NCBI GenBank assembly: GCA_965213855.1 | Contig: CBDCAA010000008.1 | Coordinates: 558,001 to 622,000, forward strand | Direction: 5' to 3' | Origin: JBBROS01 sp965213855 | GTDB taxonomy: Bacteria; Pseudomonadota; Alphaproteobacteria; Acetobacterales; Acetobacteraceae | Length of the DNA stretch: 64,000 bases | In this document: piece by piece, positions 43,332-51,621 of the stretch | Position numbering within the stretch: position 1 is the first letter of the stretch | How the letters are laid out: the number at the start of each line of letters is the position of its first letter | Program-made: the position numbers and the translations under genes | Notes under the pieces: model-generated | What the model saw: the letters and a program-made list of their open reading frames with translations, nothing else | The model's database searches: none | Told to the model about the DNA's origin: nothing

Positions 43332-45380
43332 TCAGCCTTCGATGCGGGAGAAGTCCGCCGCAAGTGCCATGGCGCGCCCTACTCGGGCAAGCAGGCGCAG
43401 TCGATTGCGGCGGAGATCGGGGTTGGGGTCGTTGACGGTGACGGCGTCGAAGAAGGCGTCGAGCGTGGGGCGCAGGCGGGCAAGCAGACCCATTCCCACG
43501 CCGAACTGCTCCTCGGCAATCATCTGTCGCAACGCGACGTCCGCCTTGCCCAGCTCGCGGTCAAGCTCGATTTCAGCTGGGGAAGTCAGGAGTGCCGGGT
43601 CGGTCGCGCCCTCGTGCGGGCCATCCTTCTTGTCCTCGATCCGCACGATGTTCGCCGCCCGGCGCGCCCCAGCCAGCAGGTCCCGCCCGTCCGCCGTGAC
43701 GAGGAACGCCGCGACCGCGTCGGTCCGCGCCAGCAGCCGAACCAGGTCGTCATCGGCGCCTGCGGCGAAGACGGCGGACAGCACGTCGTGCCGGGCACCC
43801 TCGCCGCGGAGCTGGACGCGCAGGCGATCGGCGACGAAGGCCATCAACGCCTCGATCGGCGCATCGCCAGACGCCGCGGCAAAAGCGGCCCGCAACGGCA
43901 GCCGAAGCCCGTTCTCGCGAATGATGCGGATCACGCCCAGCGCAGCCCGCCGCAGCGCATAAGGATCGCCCGACCCGGTCGGCGCCTCGCCCGCCGCGAA
44001 GAACGCGGCCAACTGATCGATCTTGTCGGCGAGCGCCACCGTGATCGCGACCGCCGCCGCCGGCACCGGATCGGTGGGTCCGCGCGGCGCGTAGTGCTCG
44101 CGGACGGCTTCGGCGACGGACGCGTCCTCGCCGTCATGCGCCGCATAATAGCCGCCCATCACGCCCTGCAACTCCGGGAACTCGCCCACCATGCCGGTCG
44201 TCAGGTCCGCCTTTGCCAACCGTGCGGCGCGGCCGGCCAGCGCCGGGTCGGCGCCGACGAGCGGCGCGAGGTGACGGGCCAGCGCCTCGATCCGCCGGAC
44301 GCGGGCACCCTGCGTGCCCACCTTGGCATGGAAGGTGATCCCCTCCAGCGCCGCCACCCGATCCTGCAGCCGCGTGCGCCGGTCCAGGTCCCAGAAATGC
44401 CGCGCGTCGCTGAACCGGGCCCGCAACACGCGCTCGTTGCCGGCGACGATCGCCGCGCCCCCATCCGTTGCCTCGATATTGGCTGCGAAGGCGAAGCGCG
44501 GCGCCGCGGCCCCGTCCGCGGTCCGCAGCGCGAAATACCGCTGATTCACCCGCATGCTGACCTGCATCACCTCGGGCGGCAGGTCCATGTAGGCCGCGTC
44601 GATCCGGCCGAGCAGCGGCACCGGCCATTCCACCAGGCCGGCCACCTCGTCCAACAGCCCGTCGTCCGGGACGACGGACAGGTCCTCGGCCACGGCAAGG
44701 CGCTCGATACCCTTGGCAATGCGCCGGCGGCGTTCGGCGGCGTCGGGGATGACCTTGCGCGACAGCAGCCCGTCCTCCCACGCCTGGGCCGAGTGCACGG
44801 CGAAGCCGCCCGGGGCGAGGAAGCGGTGGCCCTCGGTCTGGTCGCTGCTCATCAGGCCGTGCCCGTCATCAGCACCAGGGCCCGCGGCTTCGGCAAGGCT
44901 GAACGGCACCACGGCGCCGTCGAGGATGCAGAGGATGCGGCGCAGGGGCCGGATCCAGGTGAAGACGCTGCCGTTGCCCCAGCGCATGCTCTTGGGCCAG
45001 GGAAAGCGGCGGAGCAGGCCGGGCAGGGCGCCGGCGATCAGGGACGCGGCGGGCTGCTCGGCGGCGGTGCGGGTCAGGACCCAGTGGCCGGCCTCATCCG
45101 TGAGTTGGTCGCGCGTGGCGCCGTGCTTGCGGAGGAAACCCTCGAGCGCCTGCGGCGGGGCCGAGGCGCGGGGGCCACGCTCGACGGTGCTGCTGGCGGG
45201 AACTGCGGCGCCGACGGTCGCCGCCAGGGCGATGCGGCGGGGGCCGTGGAAGGTGCGCATGGCGGTGGGCGCCAGCGGGGCCATCGCCTCCCCGACCAGC
45301 CGCGCCAGGTTCGCGGCAGCCCCGGCCTGCATGCGGGCGGGAACCTCCTCGCTGAACAGTTCGAGCAGGAGTTCAGGCAT
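43332..45380 (-). CDS. glyS: Glycyl-tRNA synthetase beta subunit
   Basis: A 682-residue beta chain of the bacterial heterotetrameric glycyl-tRNA synthetase, which binds and helps charge tRNA-Gly. It opens MPELLLELFSEEVPARMQ, typical of GlyS; the HD-like domain and the C-terminal anticodon-binding DALR-type domain follow (ANIVRIEDKKD is the conserved block before it). Its ATG shares one base with the vapC stop (TGATG). In most bacteria glyS directly follows glyQ; here vapBC is inserted between them. Confidence 0.96.
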   Translation of the reverse strand: MPELLLELFSEEVPARMQAGAAANLARLVGEAMAPLAPTAMRTFHGPRRIALAATVGAAVPASSTVERGPRASAPPQALEGFLRKHGATRDQLTDEAGHWVLTRTAAEQPAASLIAGALPGLLRRFPWPKSMRWGNGSVFTWIRPLRRILCILDGAVVPFSLAEAAGPGADDGHGLMSSDQTEGHRFLAPGGFAVHSAQAWEDGLLSRKVIPDAAERRRRIAKGIERLAVAEDLSVVPDDGLLDEVAGLVEWPVPLLGRIDAAYMDLPPEVMQVSMRVNQRYFALRTADGAAAPRFAFAANIEATDGGAAIVAGNERVLRARFSDARHFWDLDRRTRLQDRVAALEGITFHAKVGTQGARVRRIEALARHLAPLVGADPALAGRAARLAKADLTTGMVGEFPELQGVMGGYYAAHDGEDASVAEAVREHYAPRGPTDPVPAAAVAITVALADKIDQLAAFFAAGEAPTGSGDPYALRRAALGVIRIIRENGLRLPLRAAFAAASGDAPIEALMAFVADRLRVQLRGEGARHDVLSAVFAAGADDDLVRLLARTDAVAAFLVTADGRDLLAGARRAANIVRIEDKKDGPHEGATDPALLTSPAEIELDRELGKADVALRQMIAEEQFGVGMGLLARLRPTLDAFFDAVTVNDPNPDLRRNRLRLLARVGRAMALAADFSRIEG

Positions 45381-45784
45381 CAGGCGAGCGCCGCGACGAT
45401 GTCGGTGTGGGCGAAATCGCTCCCTTTGAACAGGAGAGGCTCGCCGGTGACTTTGGACAGGGCATACGCGATGCAGTCGCCGAAATTGAGCCGAGCTGGA
45501 TGGTCGCGGCCTCGGCCGTATTGACGATGAGCGAACCGAGCGACTTCGGCCATACGGGCGTCGAAAGGCACGATGTCGACCCGCATCGCCGCCACTGTCA
45601 GGTCGAGGCGCTTGAACGCATACTCGCTGTCACGACCGTCGCGGTTGTCAAAGACCAGGCAAGCTTCGAGCCAGTTTGGCGCAGCCATGATCCGCATCGG
45701 GGCGCCGTTCAGAGCGTTGAACAACACCTCCCAGTCCGGCTCCTTGAACAGGATGGCCAGCAGGGCAGAGGTGTCGACCGTCAA
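45380..45784 (-). CDS. vapC: VapC-type PIN domain toxin
   Basis: A 134-residue PIN-domain ribonuclease of the type II VapC class. The acidic metal site is visible: Asp4 (MTVDTSALL), Glu40 (NWLEACLV) and Asp103 (NFGDCIAYALS), with a fourth acidic residue in FKGSDFAHTDI. VapC toxins cleave specific RNAs, often tRNAs, until held by VapB. Start is TTG at 45784, overlapping the inferred vapB stop (TTGA). Its stop overlaps the glyS start (TGATG), so the toxin lies inside the glyQ-glyS translation unit. Confidence 0.88.
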   Translation of the reverse strand: MTVDTSALLAILFKEPDWEVLFNALNGAPMRIMAAPNWLEACLVFDNRDGRDSEYAFKRLDLTVAAMRVDIVPFDARMAEVARFAHRQYGRGRDHPARLNFGDCIAYALSKVTGEPLLFKGSDFAHTDIVAALA

Positions 45785-46037
45785 ATCGGCAGCCCGGTCT
45801 CGTCATCATACAGCCAGCCATGGTCCGAGACTGGCCGCGGGTGTTCCGAAAAGATCGTGCGAAAGCCAGCACAGCCCTTCGCGCTCTCTCCATCTCGACC
45901 GTGCGCCTGTTTTCAGACTCCATGCGCAGTCGAAGCGCGCCTGCCACCGCGGCCGCCGGGCTCTCGCCCGTCAACGATGCGAGCTCGCTGGCCAGCGTCA
46001 ATGTCTCGTCGCTCTCGATGGTAACCTGGTGTCCCAT
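45781..46037 (-). pseudogene. vapB: VapB-like antitoxin, apparent frameshift near the C-terminus
   Basis: An Rv0623/PSK-type antitoxin. The frame from ATG 46037 (MGHQVTIESDETLTLASELA) is good to about LAFAR (45855), then continues as unlikely sequence through vapC. In another frame the DNA reads TIFSEHPRPVSDHGWLYDDE then TGLPI and a TGA at 45781-45783 that overlaps the vapC TTG start. DET-GLP endings are characteristic of this antitoxin group. The interval is 257 bases, one short of a whole number of codons, so one base seems to be missing between about 45845 and 45862. If real, the antitoxin would be altered and the toxin free. Confidence 0.7.
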
Positions 46038-46046
46038 GCGCGCAAT

Positions 46047-46928
46047 CTATTCCGCAGCCACCTCTGCCGCAACGGCCTCGTCCGCCAAGTACCCCTCGCA
46101 GCAGCCCTTCGCCAGCGCCCGCACCCGCCCGATATAGGCGGCCCGCTCGGCGACCGAGATCACGCCGCGGGCGTCGAGCAGGTTGAACAGGTGGCTCGCC
46201 TTGACGCACTGGTCATAGGCCGGCAATGGCAGGTCGGCCGCCAGCAATGACGCGCACTCCGTCTCCGCGTCCATGAAATGCCGGGCCAGCATGGCCGTGT
46301 CGGCTCGATCCAGACTATAGGCGCTGAACTCCCGCTCGTTCCGCAGGAACACGTCGCCGTAGGTCATCCCGGCGCCATTATAGTCGAGGTCATAGACGTT
46401 CTCGACGTCCTGGATGTACATCGCCAACCGCTCGAGCCCGATCGTGAACTCGACACTGGGCGTTGCGACCGCCAGGCCGCCGACTTGCTGGAAATAGGTG
46501 AACTGCGTCACCTCCATGCCATCGCACCACACCTCCCACCCGAGCCCCCAAGCGCCCAAGGTCGGGCTTTCCCAGTCGTCTTCGACGAACCTGATATCGT
46601 GCAGCAGCGGATCGAGCCCGATCGCCCGGTAGCAGTCCATCAGCAGCTCCTGGCTGTTGTCCGGGCTCGGCTTCAGGATGGCTTGGTATTGGTGGTGCTG
46701 CACCAGCCGGTTGGGATTCTGCCCATACCGCCCGTCCGATGGCCGCCGGGACGGCTGCACGTAGGCCGCGCGCCAGGGTTTCGGGCCGAGCGCCCGCAAG
46801 GTGGTGGCGGGATGGAAGGTGCCGGCGCCCATCTCGACGTCGTACGGCTGCAATATCACGCACCCCTGCGCCGCCCAGAAGGCGTGCAGGCGAAGGATCA
46901 CCTCCTGGAAACTCGGCGGCTTGCTCAT
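46047..46928 (-). CDS. glyQ: Glycyl-tRNA synthetase alpha subunit
   Basis: A 293-residue alpha chain carrying the class II catalytic core. Seen: FQEVILRLHAFWAAQGC, the motif YDVEMGAGTFHPATTLRALG with the ATP site, RPSDGRYGQNPNRLQ-like YVQPSRRPSDGRYGQNPNRL, and LGLGWEVWCDGMEVTQFTYF is represented as GWEVWCDGMEVTQFTYFQQ. Start at ATG 46928 (MSKPPSFQ). It is the first gene of the minus-strand run glyQ-vapB-vapC-glyS-ppdK, with 9 bases before vapB. Confidence 0.96.
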   Translation of the reverse strand: MSKPPSFQEVILRLHAFWAAQGCVILQPYDVEMGAGTFHPATTLRALGPKPWRAAYVQPSRRPSDGRYGQNPNRLVQHHQYQAILKPSPDNSQELLMDCYRAIGLDPLLHDIRFVEDDWESPTLGAWGLGWEVWCDGMEVTQFTYFQQVGGLAVATPSVEFTIGLERLAMYIQDVENVYDLDYNGAGMTYGDVFLRNEREFSAYSLDRADTAMLARHFMDAETECASLLAADLPLPAYDQCVKASHLFNLLDARGVISVAERAAYIGRVRALAKGCCEGYLADEAVAAEVAAE

Positions 46929-46951
46929 CGGGCGGCACCATACGGTCGCCG

Positions 46952-47410
46952 ATGCGTTATGCAATCATGCCAGACGCATCCGACATCCGCGCCATCCTGA
47001 CAGGGACCCGGCGCATCGCCGTCGTCGGCGTCTCCGCCAACCCGGCCCGCCCCAGTCACGCCATCTTCGCCTTCCTGGTCGCCCGCGGCTACGACGTCGT
47101 GGGCGTCAACCCGGGGCTCGCCGGGCAGGGCCTGCTGGGCCGGCCGGTCGTCGCAGCACTCGAACAGGCGACGCCGCTCGACATGGTCGACATCTTCCGC
47201 GCCTCTGACCAGGCCGGCGCCGTCGTCGACGACGCCATCCGCCTCGGCGCACGCACCGTCTGGATGCAGCTCGGCGTCGTCGATCCGGACGCCGCCGCCC
47301 GCGCCCAGGCCGCCGGCCTGAACGTCGTCATGGACCGGTGCCCGGCCATCGAATGGTCCCGCCTGAACCTGCCCGCCCGGGTCGGCAGCCCCCGGGTCGA
47401 CGGCCCTTGA
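46952..47410 (+). CDS. CoA-binding (YccU-like) protein
   Basis: A 152-residue Rossmann-type CoA-binding domain protein (COG1832). Seen: RRIAVVGVSANPARPSHAIFA, then ARGYDVVGVNPGLAGQ and the C-terminal WMQLGVVDPDAAARAQAAGL with VMDRCPAIEW. Family members resemble the CoA-binding half of succinyl-CoA synthetase but have no known catalytic activity. ATG 46952 or ATG 46967 (MPDASDIRAIL) may start it; 46967 fits family lengths a little better. Divergent from glyQ with only 23 bases between starts. Confidence 0.85.
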   Translation: MRYAIMPDASDIRAILTGTRRIAVVGVSANPARPSHAIFAFLVARGYDVVGVNPGLAGQGLLGRPVVAALEQATPLDMVDIFRASDQAGAVVDDAIRLGARTVWMQLGVVDPDAAARAQAAGLNVVMDRCPAIEWSRLNLPARVGSPRVDGP

Positions 47411-47489
47411 ACCCCGCCTCGTTACGAACCAGTTGCTCAACGACCGCGGCCGATGCCCGGCGCGGCCCAACCTCAGCGGAACCCAACGC

Positions 47490-48359
47490 ATGACCAACGA
47501 GGAACGCGACCTGATCACCCGGTTCATCGCCCGCGTCGGCGGCGTGCCGCAGCAGGGCGGCTTCATCGCCGGCACGGGAAGCGTGCCCGGCACCACCCCG
47601 GCGCTCCCGCCCATTGACCGCGATGCCGATGCGCTCATCGTCCAGCAATTCCAGCAATACCCGGAAGCGCGCTACCGCATCACCCAGACCGCGATCGTGA
47701 CCGAGGCGGCGCTGGCTGAGGCGCAGAACCGTATCCAGCGCCTGCAGTGGGAGCTGGAGCAGACCCGCAACGCCGCCCAGCAGGCGATGCAGCAGGGGGG
47801 TGGCGGGCAGCAGAAGGGCTTCTTCAGCAGCCTGTTCGGCGGCGGCGGGCAGCAACAGCGGCCGGGCTATGGTCAGCCAGGGGGGCAGGCCGCGTGGGGC
47901 GGCGGCTACCAGCCCACGTCACCGCCGCCGCAGCCGCAATACGCGCCCGGCTACCAGCCCGGCATGTTCCAGCAGGGCGGTTCCGGCTTCCTGGGCTCGG
48001 CCCTCACGACCGCGGCCGGCGTCGCCGGCGGCATGGTCGTCGGCAACGCGCTCATGAACGCCTTCGAGGGCCACCATGACAGCGGCTTCGGCGGCGGCGC
48101 GTCTGGCTCGCCCTGGGGTGCGGCCGCCGGCGGCGATCCGTTCGGCGGCGCCGGCGTCGTGCCGACGGACCCGACAGCCGGCTTCGGTGCCGCATCAAGC
48201 GATCCGTTCGGCGGCGGCGGCACGCCCGACCGCGACGTGTTCGGCCAAGGCAGCGCCGACCCCGGCACCTGGGACCAGGCCAGCAGCGCCGACACGGGCG
48301 GCAGCTTCGACAGCGGCGGCGGCGGCTTTGACTCCGGCGGCTTCGACCAGAACACCTGA
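47490..48359 (+). CDS. DUF2076 domain-containing protein
   Basis: A 289-residue protein. Residues 1-100 are the DUF2076 domain: MTNEERDLITRFIARVGG opens it and a coiled-coil region with AEAQNRIQRLQWELEQTRN follows. The rest is Gly/Gln/Pro/Ser-rich, with the conserved GSGFLGSALTTAAGVAGGM segment in the middle and a Gly/Asp tail (DSGGGGFDSGGFD). DUF2076 proteins are predicted periplasmic ligand-binding or sensory; none is characterised in detail. Start at ATG 47490; upstream in-frame codons look non-coding. Confidence 0.85.
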   Translation: MTNEERDLITRFIARVGGVPQQGGFIAGTGSVPGTTPALPPIDRDADALIVQQFQQYPEARYRITQTAIVTEAALAEAQNRIQRLQWELEQTRNAAQQAMQQGGGGQQKGFFSSLFGGGGQQQRPGYGQPGGQAAWGGGYQPTSPPPQPQYAPGYQPGMFQQGGSGFLGSALTTAAGVAGGMVVGNALMNAFEGHHDSGFGGGASGSPWGAAAGGDPFGGAGVVPTDPTAGFGAASSDPFGGGGTPDRDVFGQGSADPGTWDQASSADTGGSFDSGGGGFDSGGFDQNT

Positions 48360-48368
48360 CGACCTGCG

Positions 48369-48878
48369 GTGGACGAACGCGGGACGGGACCGGCGATAGA
48401 ACCCGCGCTGCCGGTCCCGTTCGTCTCGCGCCCGGGGCGGGTGCGCCCCGAGTGGATCGACCATAACGGCCACCTCAACCTCGCCTACTACATCGTGCTG
48501 TTCGACGAGGCGACCGACGCGCTCTGGACCGTGCTGGGCCTCGGCGACGCCTACCGCGCCCGGACCGGCCTCGGCACCTTCGCCGTCGAGACGCACACGC
48601 TTTATCTAGCCGAATTGCTCGACGGCGACGGGACCATCGCGCACTCGCTCGTCCTCGCAGCCGACCGCAAGCGGCTGCATATCGCCCATGAACTGTGGCG
48701 CGACCGGGATGGCGCCGTCGCGGCCCGGCAGGAGCTGATGTATCTCACTGTGGACCTCGGAACACGGCGCAGCGTGCCGTGGCCGGCGGACACCTTTGCG
48801 TCGCTCGCGGCTGCGCAGGAGGCCCATGCCTCGACCGCGCGGCCGGACTGGGTCGGGCGGCGGATCGGCCTTCGTTGA
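48369..48878 (+). CDS. Thioesterase family protein (hotdog fold)
   Basis: A 169-residue hotdog-fold thioesterase of the 4HBT type. The catalytic segment is RVRPEWIDHNGHLNLAYYIV, with DHNGHLN giving the usual acid/His loop. Such enzymes hydrolyse acyl-CoA. Start is GTG 48369, 9 bases after the DUF2076 stop. Substrate unknown; the same arrangement DHxGHxN is seen in betainyl- and carnitinyl-CoA thioesterases. Confidence 0.82.
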   Translation: MDERGTGPAIEPALPVPFVSRPGRVRPEWIDHNGHLNLAYYIVLFDEATDALWTVLGLGDAYRARTGLGTFAVETHTLYLAELLDGDGTIAHSLVLAADRKRLHIAHELWRDRDGAVAARQELMYLTVDLGTRRSVPWPADTFASLAAAQEAHASTARPDWVGRRIGLR

Positions 48879-48944
48879 CGGCCAGGCGGCAATCCCACGT
48901 GGACCATGCCCCCTGCCGTACGCTTTGTGTCGGAGCGCCTTTTG

Positions 48945-49392
48945 TCAGCCGCGGCCACGATAGGGGGGCACGCCTTGGTCGGGGAGCCAGAGGGCGGCAG
49001 GTGGGGCGCCGGTTTGCCAGAACACGTCGATGGGGATGCCGCCGCGGGGATACCAGTAGGCGCCGATGCGGAGCCAACGGGGGGTGAGCAGGTCGACGAG
49101 GCGGTGGGCGATCAGCATCGTGCACGCTTCGTGGAAGGCGCCGTGATTGCGGAAACTGGTGAGGAACAGCTTGAGCGACTTGCTTTCCACCAGCCAGTCC
49201 TCGGGCACGTAGTCGATGACGATGTGGGCGAAGTCGGGCTGGGCGGTCATCGGGCACAGGCTGGTGAACTCGGGCGCGGTGAAGCGGACGAGGTAGTCCT
49301 GGCCGGGCTGCGGGTTTGGGGACGCGTTCGATGACGGCGTCGTCGGGGGTGGCGGGGATGGGGGCGGGGTGGCCGAGCTGGGTGAGCGTCAT
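48945..49392 (-). pseudogene. queF: NADPH-dependent 7-cyano-7-deazaguanine reductase, frameshifted
   Basis: QueF reduces preQ0 to preQ1, a step in queuosine synthesis. The N-terminus from ATG 49392 (MTLTQLGHPAPIPATPDDAV then IERVPK) is in one frame; the rest, NPQPGQDYLVRFTAPEFTSL then CPMTAQPDFAHIVIDYVPED through to WLPDQGVPPYRGRG, is in another. The break is at a TTT run at 49315-49317 (AAA on the coding strand): one A too many. Removing it gives a 148-residue QueF with its active-site Cys in SLCPMT. A homopolymer indel suggests a sequence error. Its start overlaps the tgt stop, so the operon reads queA-tgt-queF. Confidence 0.87.
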
Positions 49393-50519
49393 CGGGGGAT
49401 CCAGGCTTCGCGGATGGTGGCGGCGTGGGCGGCGAGGCGGCGGTCCAGGATGGCCCGGCGCATGCCCTGCATCAGCCGTTGATAATAGGTGATGTTGTGC
49501 TGGGTCAGTAGCATCGGGCCGAGGATTTCGTCGGCGCGGAAGAGATGGTGCAGGTAGGCGCGGCTGTGCCGGGTGCAGGCGGTGCAGGGGCAGGCTGGGT
49601 CGAGCGGGGCCGGGTCGGGCGCGTGGCGGGCGTTGCGGAGGTTGAGGACGCCCTGGCTGGTGTAGGCGCGGGCGGTGCGGCCGGCGCGGGTGGGCATGAC
49701 GCAGTCGAACATGTCGACGCCACGGGCGACGGCGGCAAGCAGGTCGTCGGGGGTGCCGACGCCCATGAGGTAGCGGGGGCGGTCGGGCGGCAATAGCGGG
49801 ACGGTGGCGTCGAGGACGTCGAGCATCATCGGCTGGCCTTCGCCGACGGCGAGGCCGCCGACGGCGTAGCCCTCGAAGCCGATGGCCGCCAGGGCGGCGG
49901 CGCTCTCGGCCCGCAGATCCGGATAGATGCCGCCCTGGACGATGCCGAACTGGGCGTAGCCGGGGCGGGGGACGAAGGCGGCGCGGGAGCGGGCGGCCCA
50001 GCGCATCGACAGCGCCATGCTGGCGGTCGCCTGGTCGTGGGTGGCGGGAAAGGGGGTGCACTCGTCGAGCGCCATGGTGATGGTGCTGTCGAGCTGGTGT
50101 TGTATTTGGGTCGAGCGCTCGGGGGTAAGGCGGTGACGGCTGCCGTCGAGGTGAGATTGGAAGGTGACGCCGTCCTCGTCCATGCGGCGGAGGCCGGCGA
50201 GGGACATGACCTGAAAGCCGCCGCTATCGGTCAGGATCGGGCCGGGCCAGTCCATGAAGCGGTGCAGGCCACCGAGGGCTTCGACGCGATCTGCGCCGGG
50301 GCGGAGCATGAGGTGGTAGGTGTTGCCCAGCACAATGCAGGCCCCGGTGGCGCGCACCTGGTCGGCAGTCATGGCTTTCACGGTGCCGGCGGTGCCGACG
50401 GGCATGAAGACGGGCGTTTCGACGGTGCCGTGGCCGGTCGTGAGCAGGCCGGCGCGGGCCGGGCCATCGGTGGCCTCGACGGTGTGGTGGAACGTGGCGC
50501 TGGCGTCGAGGGCCCTCAT
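49389..50519 (-). CDS. tgt: tRNA-guanine transglycosylase
   Basis: A 376-residue TGT that swaps guanine-34 of tRNAs with GUN anticodons for preQ1. TIM barrel with the substrate segment LTDSGGFQVMSLAGLR, FQSHLDGSRHRLTPE, the YLMGVGTPDDLL motif, and the Zn site CPCTACTRHSR with its later His in LLTQHN. Its start overlaps the queA stop (ATGA) and its stop overlaps the queF start, indicating a single translation-coupled unit. Confidence 0.97.
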   Translation of the reverse strand: MRALDASATFHHTVEATDGPARAGLLTTGHGTVETPVFMPVGTAGTVKAMTADQVRATGACIVLGNTYHLMLRPGADRVEALGGLHRFMDWPGPILTDSGGFQVMSLAGLRRMDEDGVTFQSHLDGSRHRLTPERSTQIQHQLDSTITMALDECTPFPATHDQATASMALSMRWAARSRAAFVPRPGYAQFGIVQGGIYPDLRAESAAALAAIGFEGYAVGGLAVGEGQPMMLDVLDATVPLLPPDRPRYLMGVGTPDDLLAAVARGVDMFDCVMPTRAGRTARAYTSQGVLNLRNARHAPDPAPLDPACPCTACTRHSRAYLHHLFRADEILGPMLLTQHNITYYQRLMQGMRRAILDRRLAAHAATIREAWIPR

Positions 50520-51601
50520 TCAACCCACTCTCGGGGGGAGAGGGCTTCCGGCTCGACCAGGGAGGAGTCGCCGTAGGAGTAGAAGCGGTAGTTGTGGGCG
50601 ATCGCGTGGGCGTAGGCGGCGCGCATGCGGGTGGTGCCGGCGAAGGCGCAGACGAGCATGAAGAGAGTGGAGCGGGGCAGGTGGAAGTTGGTGACCAGAG
50701 CGCCGACCCGGCGGAAGCGGTAGCCGGGGGTGATGAACAGGGTGGTGTCGCCGTCGAAGGGGTGGACGCGGCCGTTGTCGTCGGCGGCGGCTTCGATGAG
50801 GCGGAGGCTGGTGGTGCCGATCGCGACGACCCGGCGGGCGGCGTTGATGGCGGCAGCGGCATCCGGGGTGATGCGGCCGCGTTCGGCGTGGATGCGGTGG
50901 CGGGCCGGGTCGTCGCGGACGGGGAGGAAGGTGCCGGCGCCGACGTGGAGGGTGATGGTGACGCGGGGGATGCCGGCGGCGTCGAGCGCGGCGAGGACGG
51001 CCGGGGTGAAATGCAGGCCGGCGGTGGGGGCGGCGACGGCGCCGTCGTGGCGGGCGAACACGGTCTGGTAGTCGGCGGCGTCCTCGGGCGTGGGGCCGTG
51101 GGGGCGGTCGATGTAGGGCGGCAGGGCGAGTGCGCCGGCGCGGGGGAGTGCCGCGTCGAACGCGTCGTTGAAGCGGAGGGTGACGCTGCCGTCTTCGTCT
51201 TTGGTTAGGACTTCGGCGGTAAGCTCCGGTGCGGCGTCGAAGGTGAGGGTGTCGCCGGGGCGAAGGCGGCGGGCATTGCGGGCCAGGGCATGCCAGACGT
51301 TGTCGCCGCGGGGCTGGTCGAGGGTGAGGCCGATGCGGGCGTCGCCCCGGCGGGCGGCGAGCTGTGCGGGGATGACGCGGGTATCGTTGGCGACGAGGAC
51401 GTCCCCGGGGCGAAGGAGGGTCGGGAGGTCGGGGATGCGGTGGTCTTCGAGGGTGTCGGAGACGTGGAGCAAGCGCGCGCTGTCGCGGGGGCGTGCGGGG
51501 GTATTGGCGATCCGGTCGGGCGGCAGGTCGAAGTCGAAGGGGTGCAGTTCTGTCTTCCCCCCTCCCTCAGGGGAACGGCAGGTTGGTGGGCTCGCCTTCA
51601 C
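50516..51601 (-). CDS. queA: S-adenosylmethionine:tRNA ribosyltransferase-isomerase
   Basis: QueA transfers and isomerises the ribosyl group of SAM onto preQ1-tRNA, giving epoxyqueuosine. Family segments: FDFDLPPDRIANTPARPRDS at the N-terminus, NDTRVIPAQL, the HVGAGTFLPVR motif, and TNFHLPRSTLFMLVCAFAG. About 343 residues match the family. No ATG is usable: the frame has a GTG at 51601 (adds about 18 residues made of GC-rich repeat-like DNA), while the family N-terminus falls at a CTG at 51547, with GGAGGGGGGAA just upstream. The true start is therefore uncertain. Stop overlaps the tgt start. Confidence 0.92.
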   Translation of the reverse strand: MKASPPTCRSPEGGGKTELHPFDFDLPPDRIANTPARPRDSARLLHVSDTLEDHRIPDLPTLLRPGDVLVANDTRVIPAQLAARRGDARIGLTLDQPRGDNVWHALARNARRLRPGDTLTFDAAPELTAEVLTKDEDGSVTLRFNDAFDAALPRAGALALPPYIDRPHGPTPEDAADYQTVFARHDGAVAAPTAGLHFTPAVLAALDAAGIPRVTITLHVGAGTFLPVRDDPARHRIHAERGRITPDAAAAINAARRVVAIGTTSLRLIEAAADDNGRVHPFDGDTTLFITPGYRFRRVGALVTNFHLPRSTLFMLVCAFAGTTRMRAAYAHAIAHNYRFYSYGDSSLVEPEALSPREWVE

Positions 51602-51621
51602 CAATGGAGGGATTTGATCGG

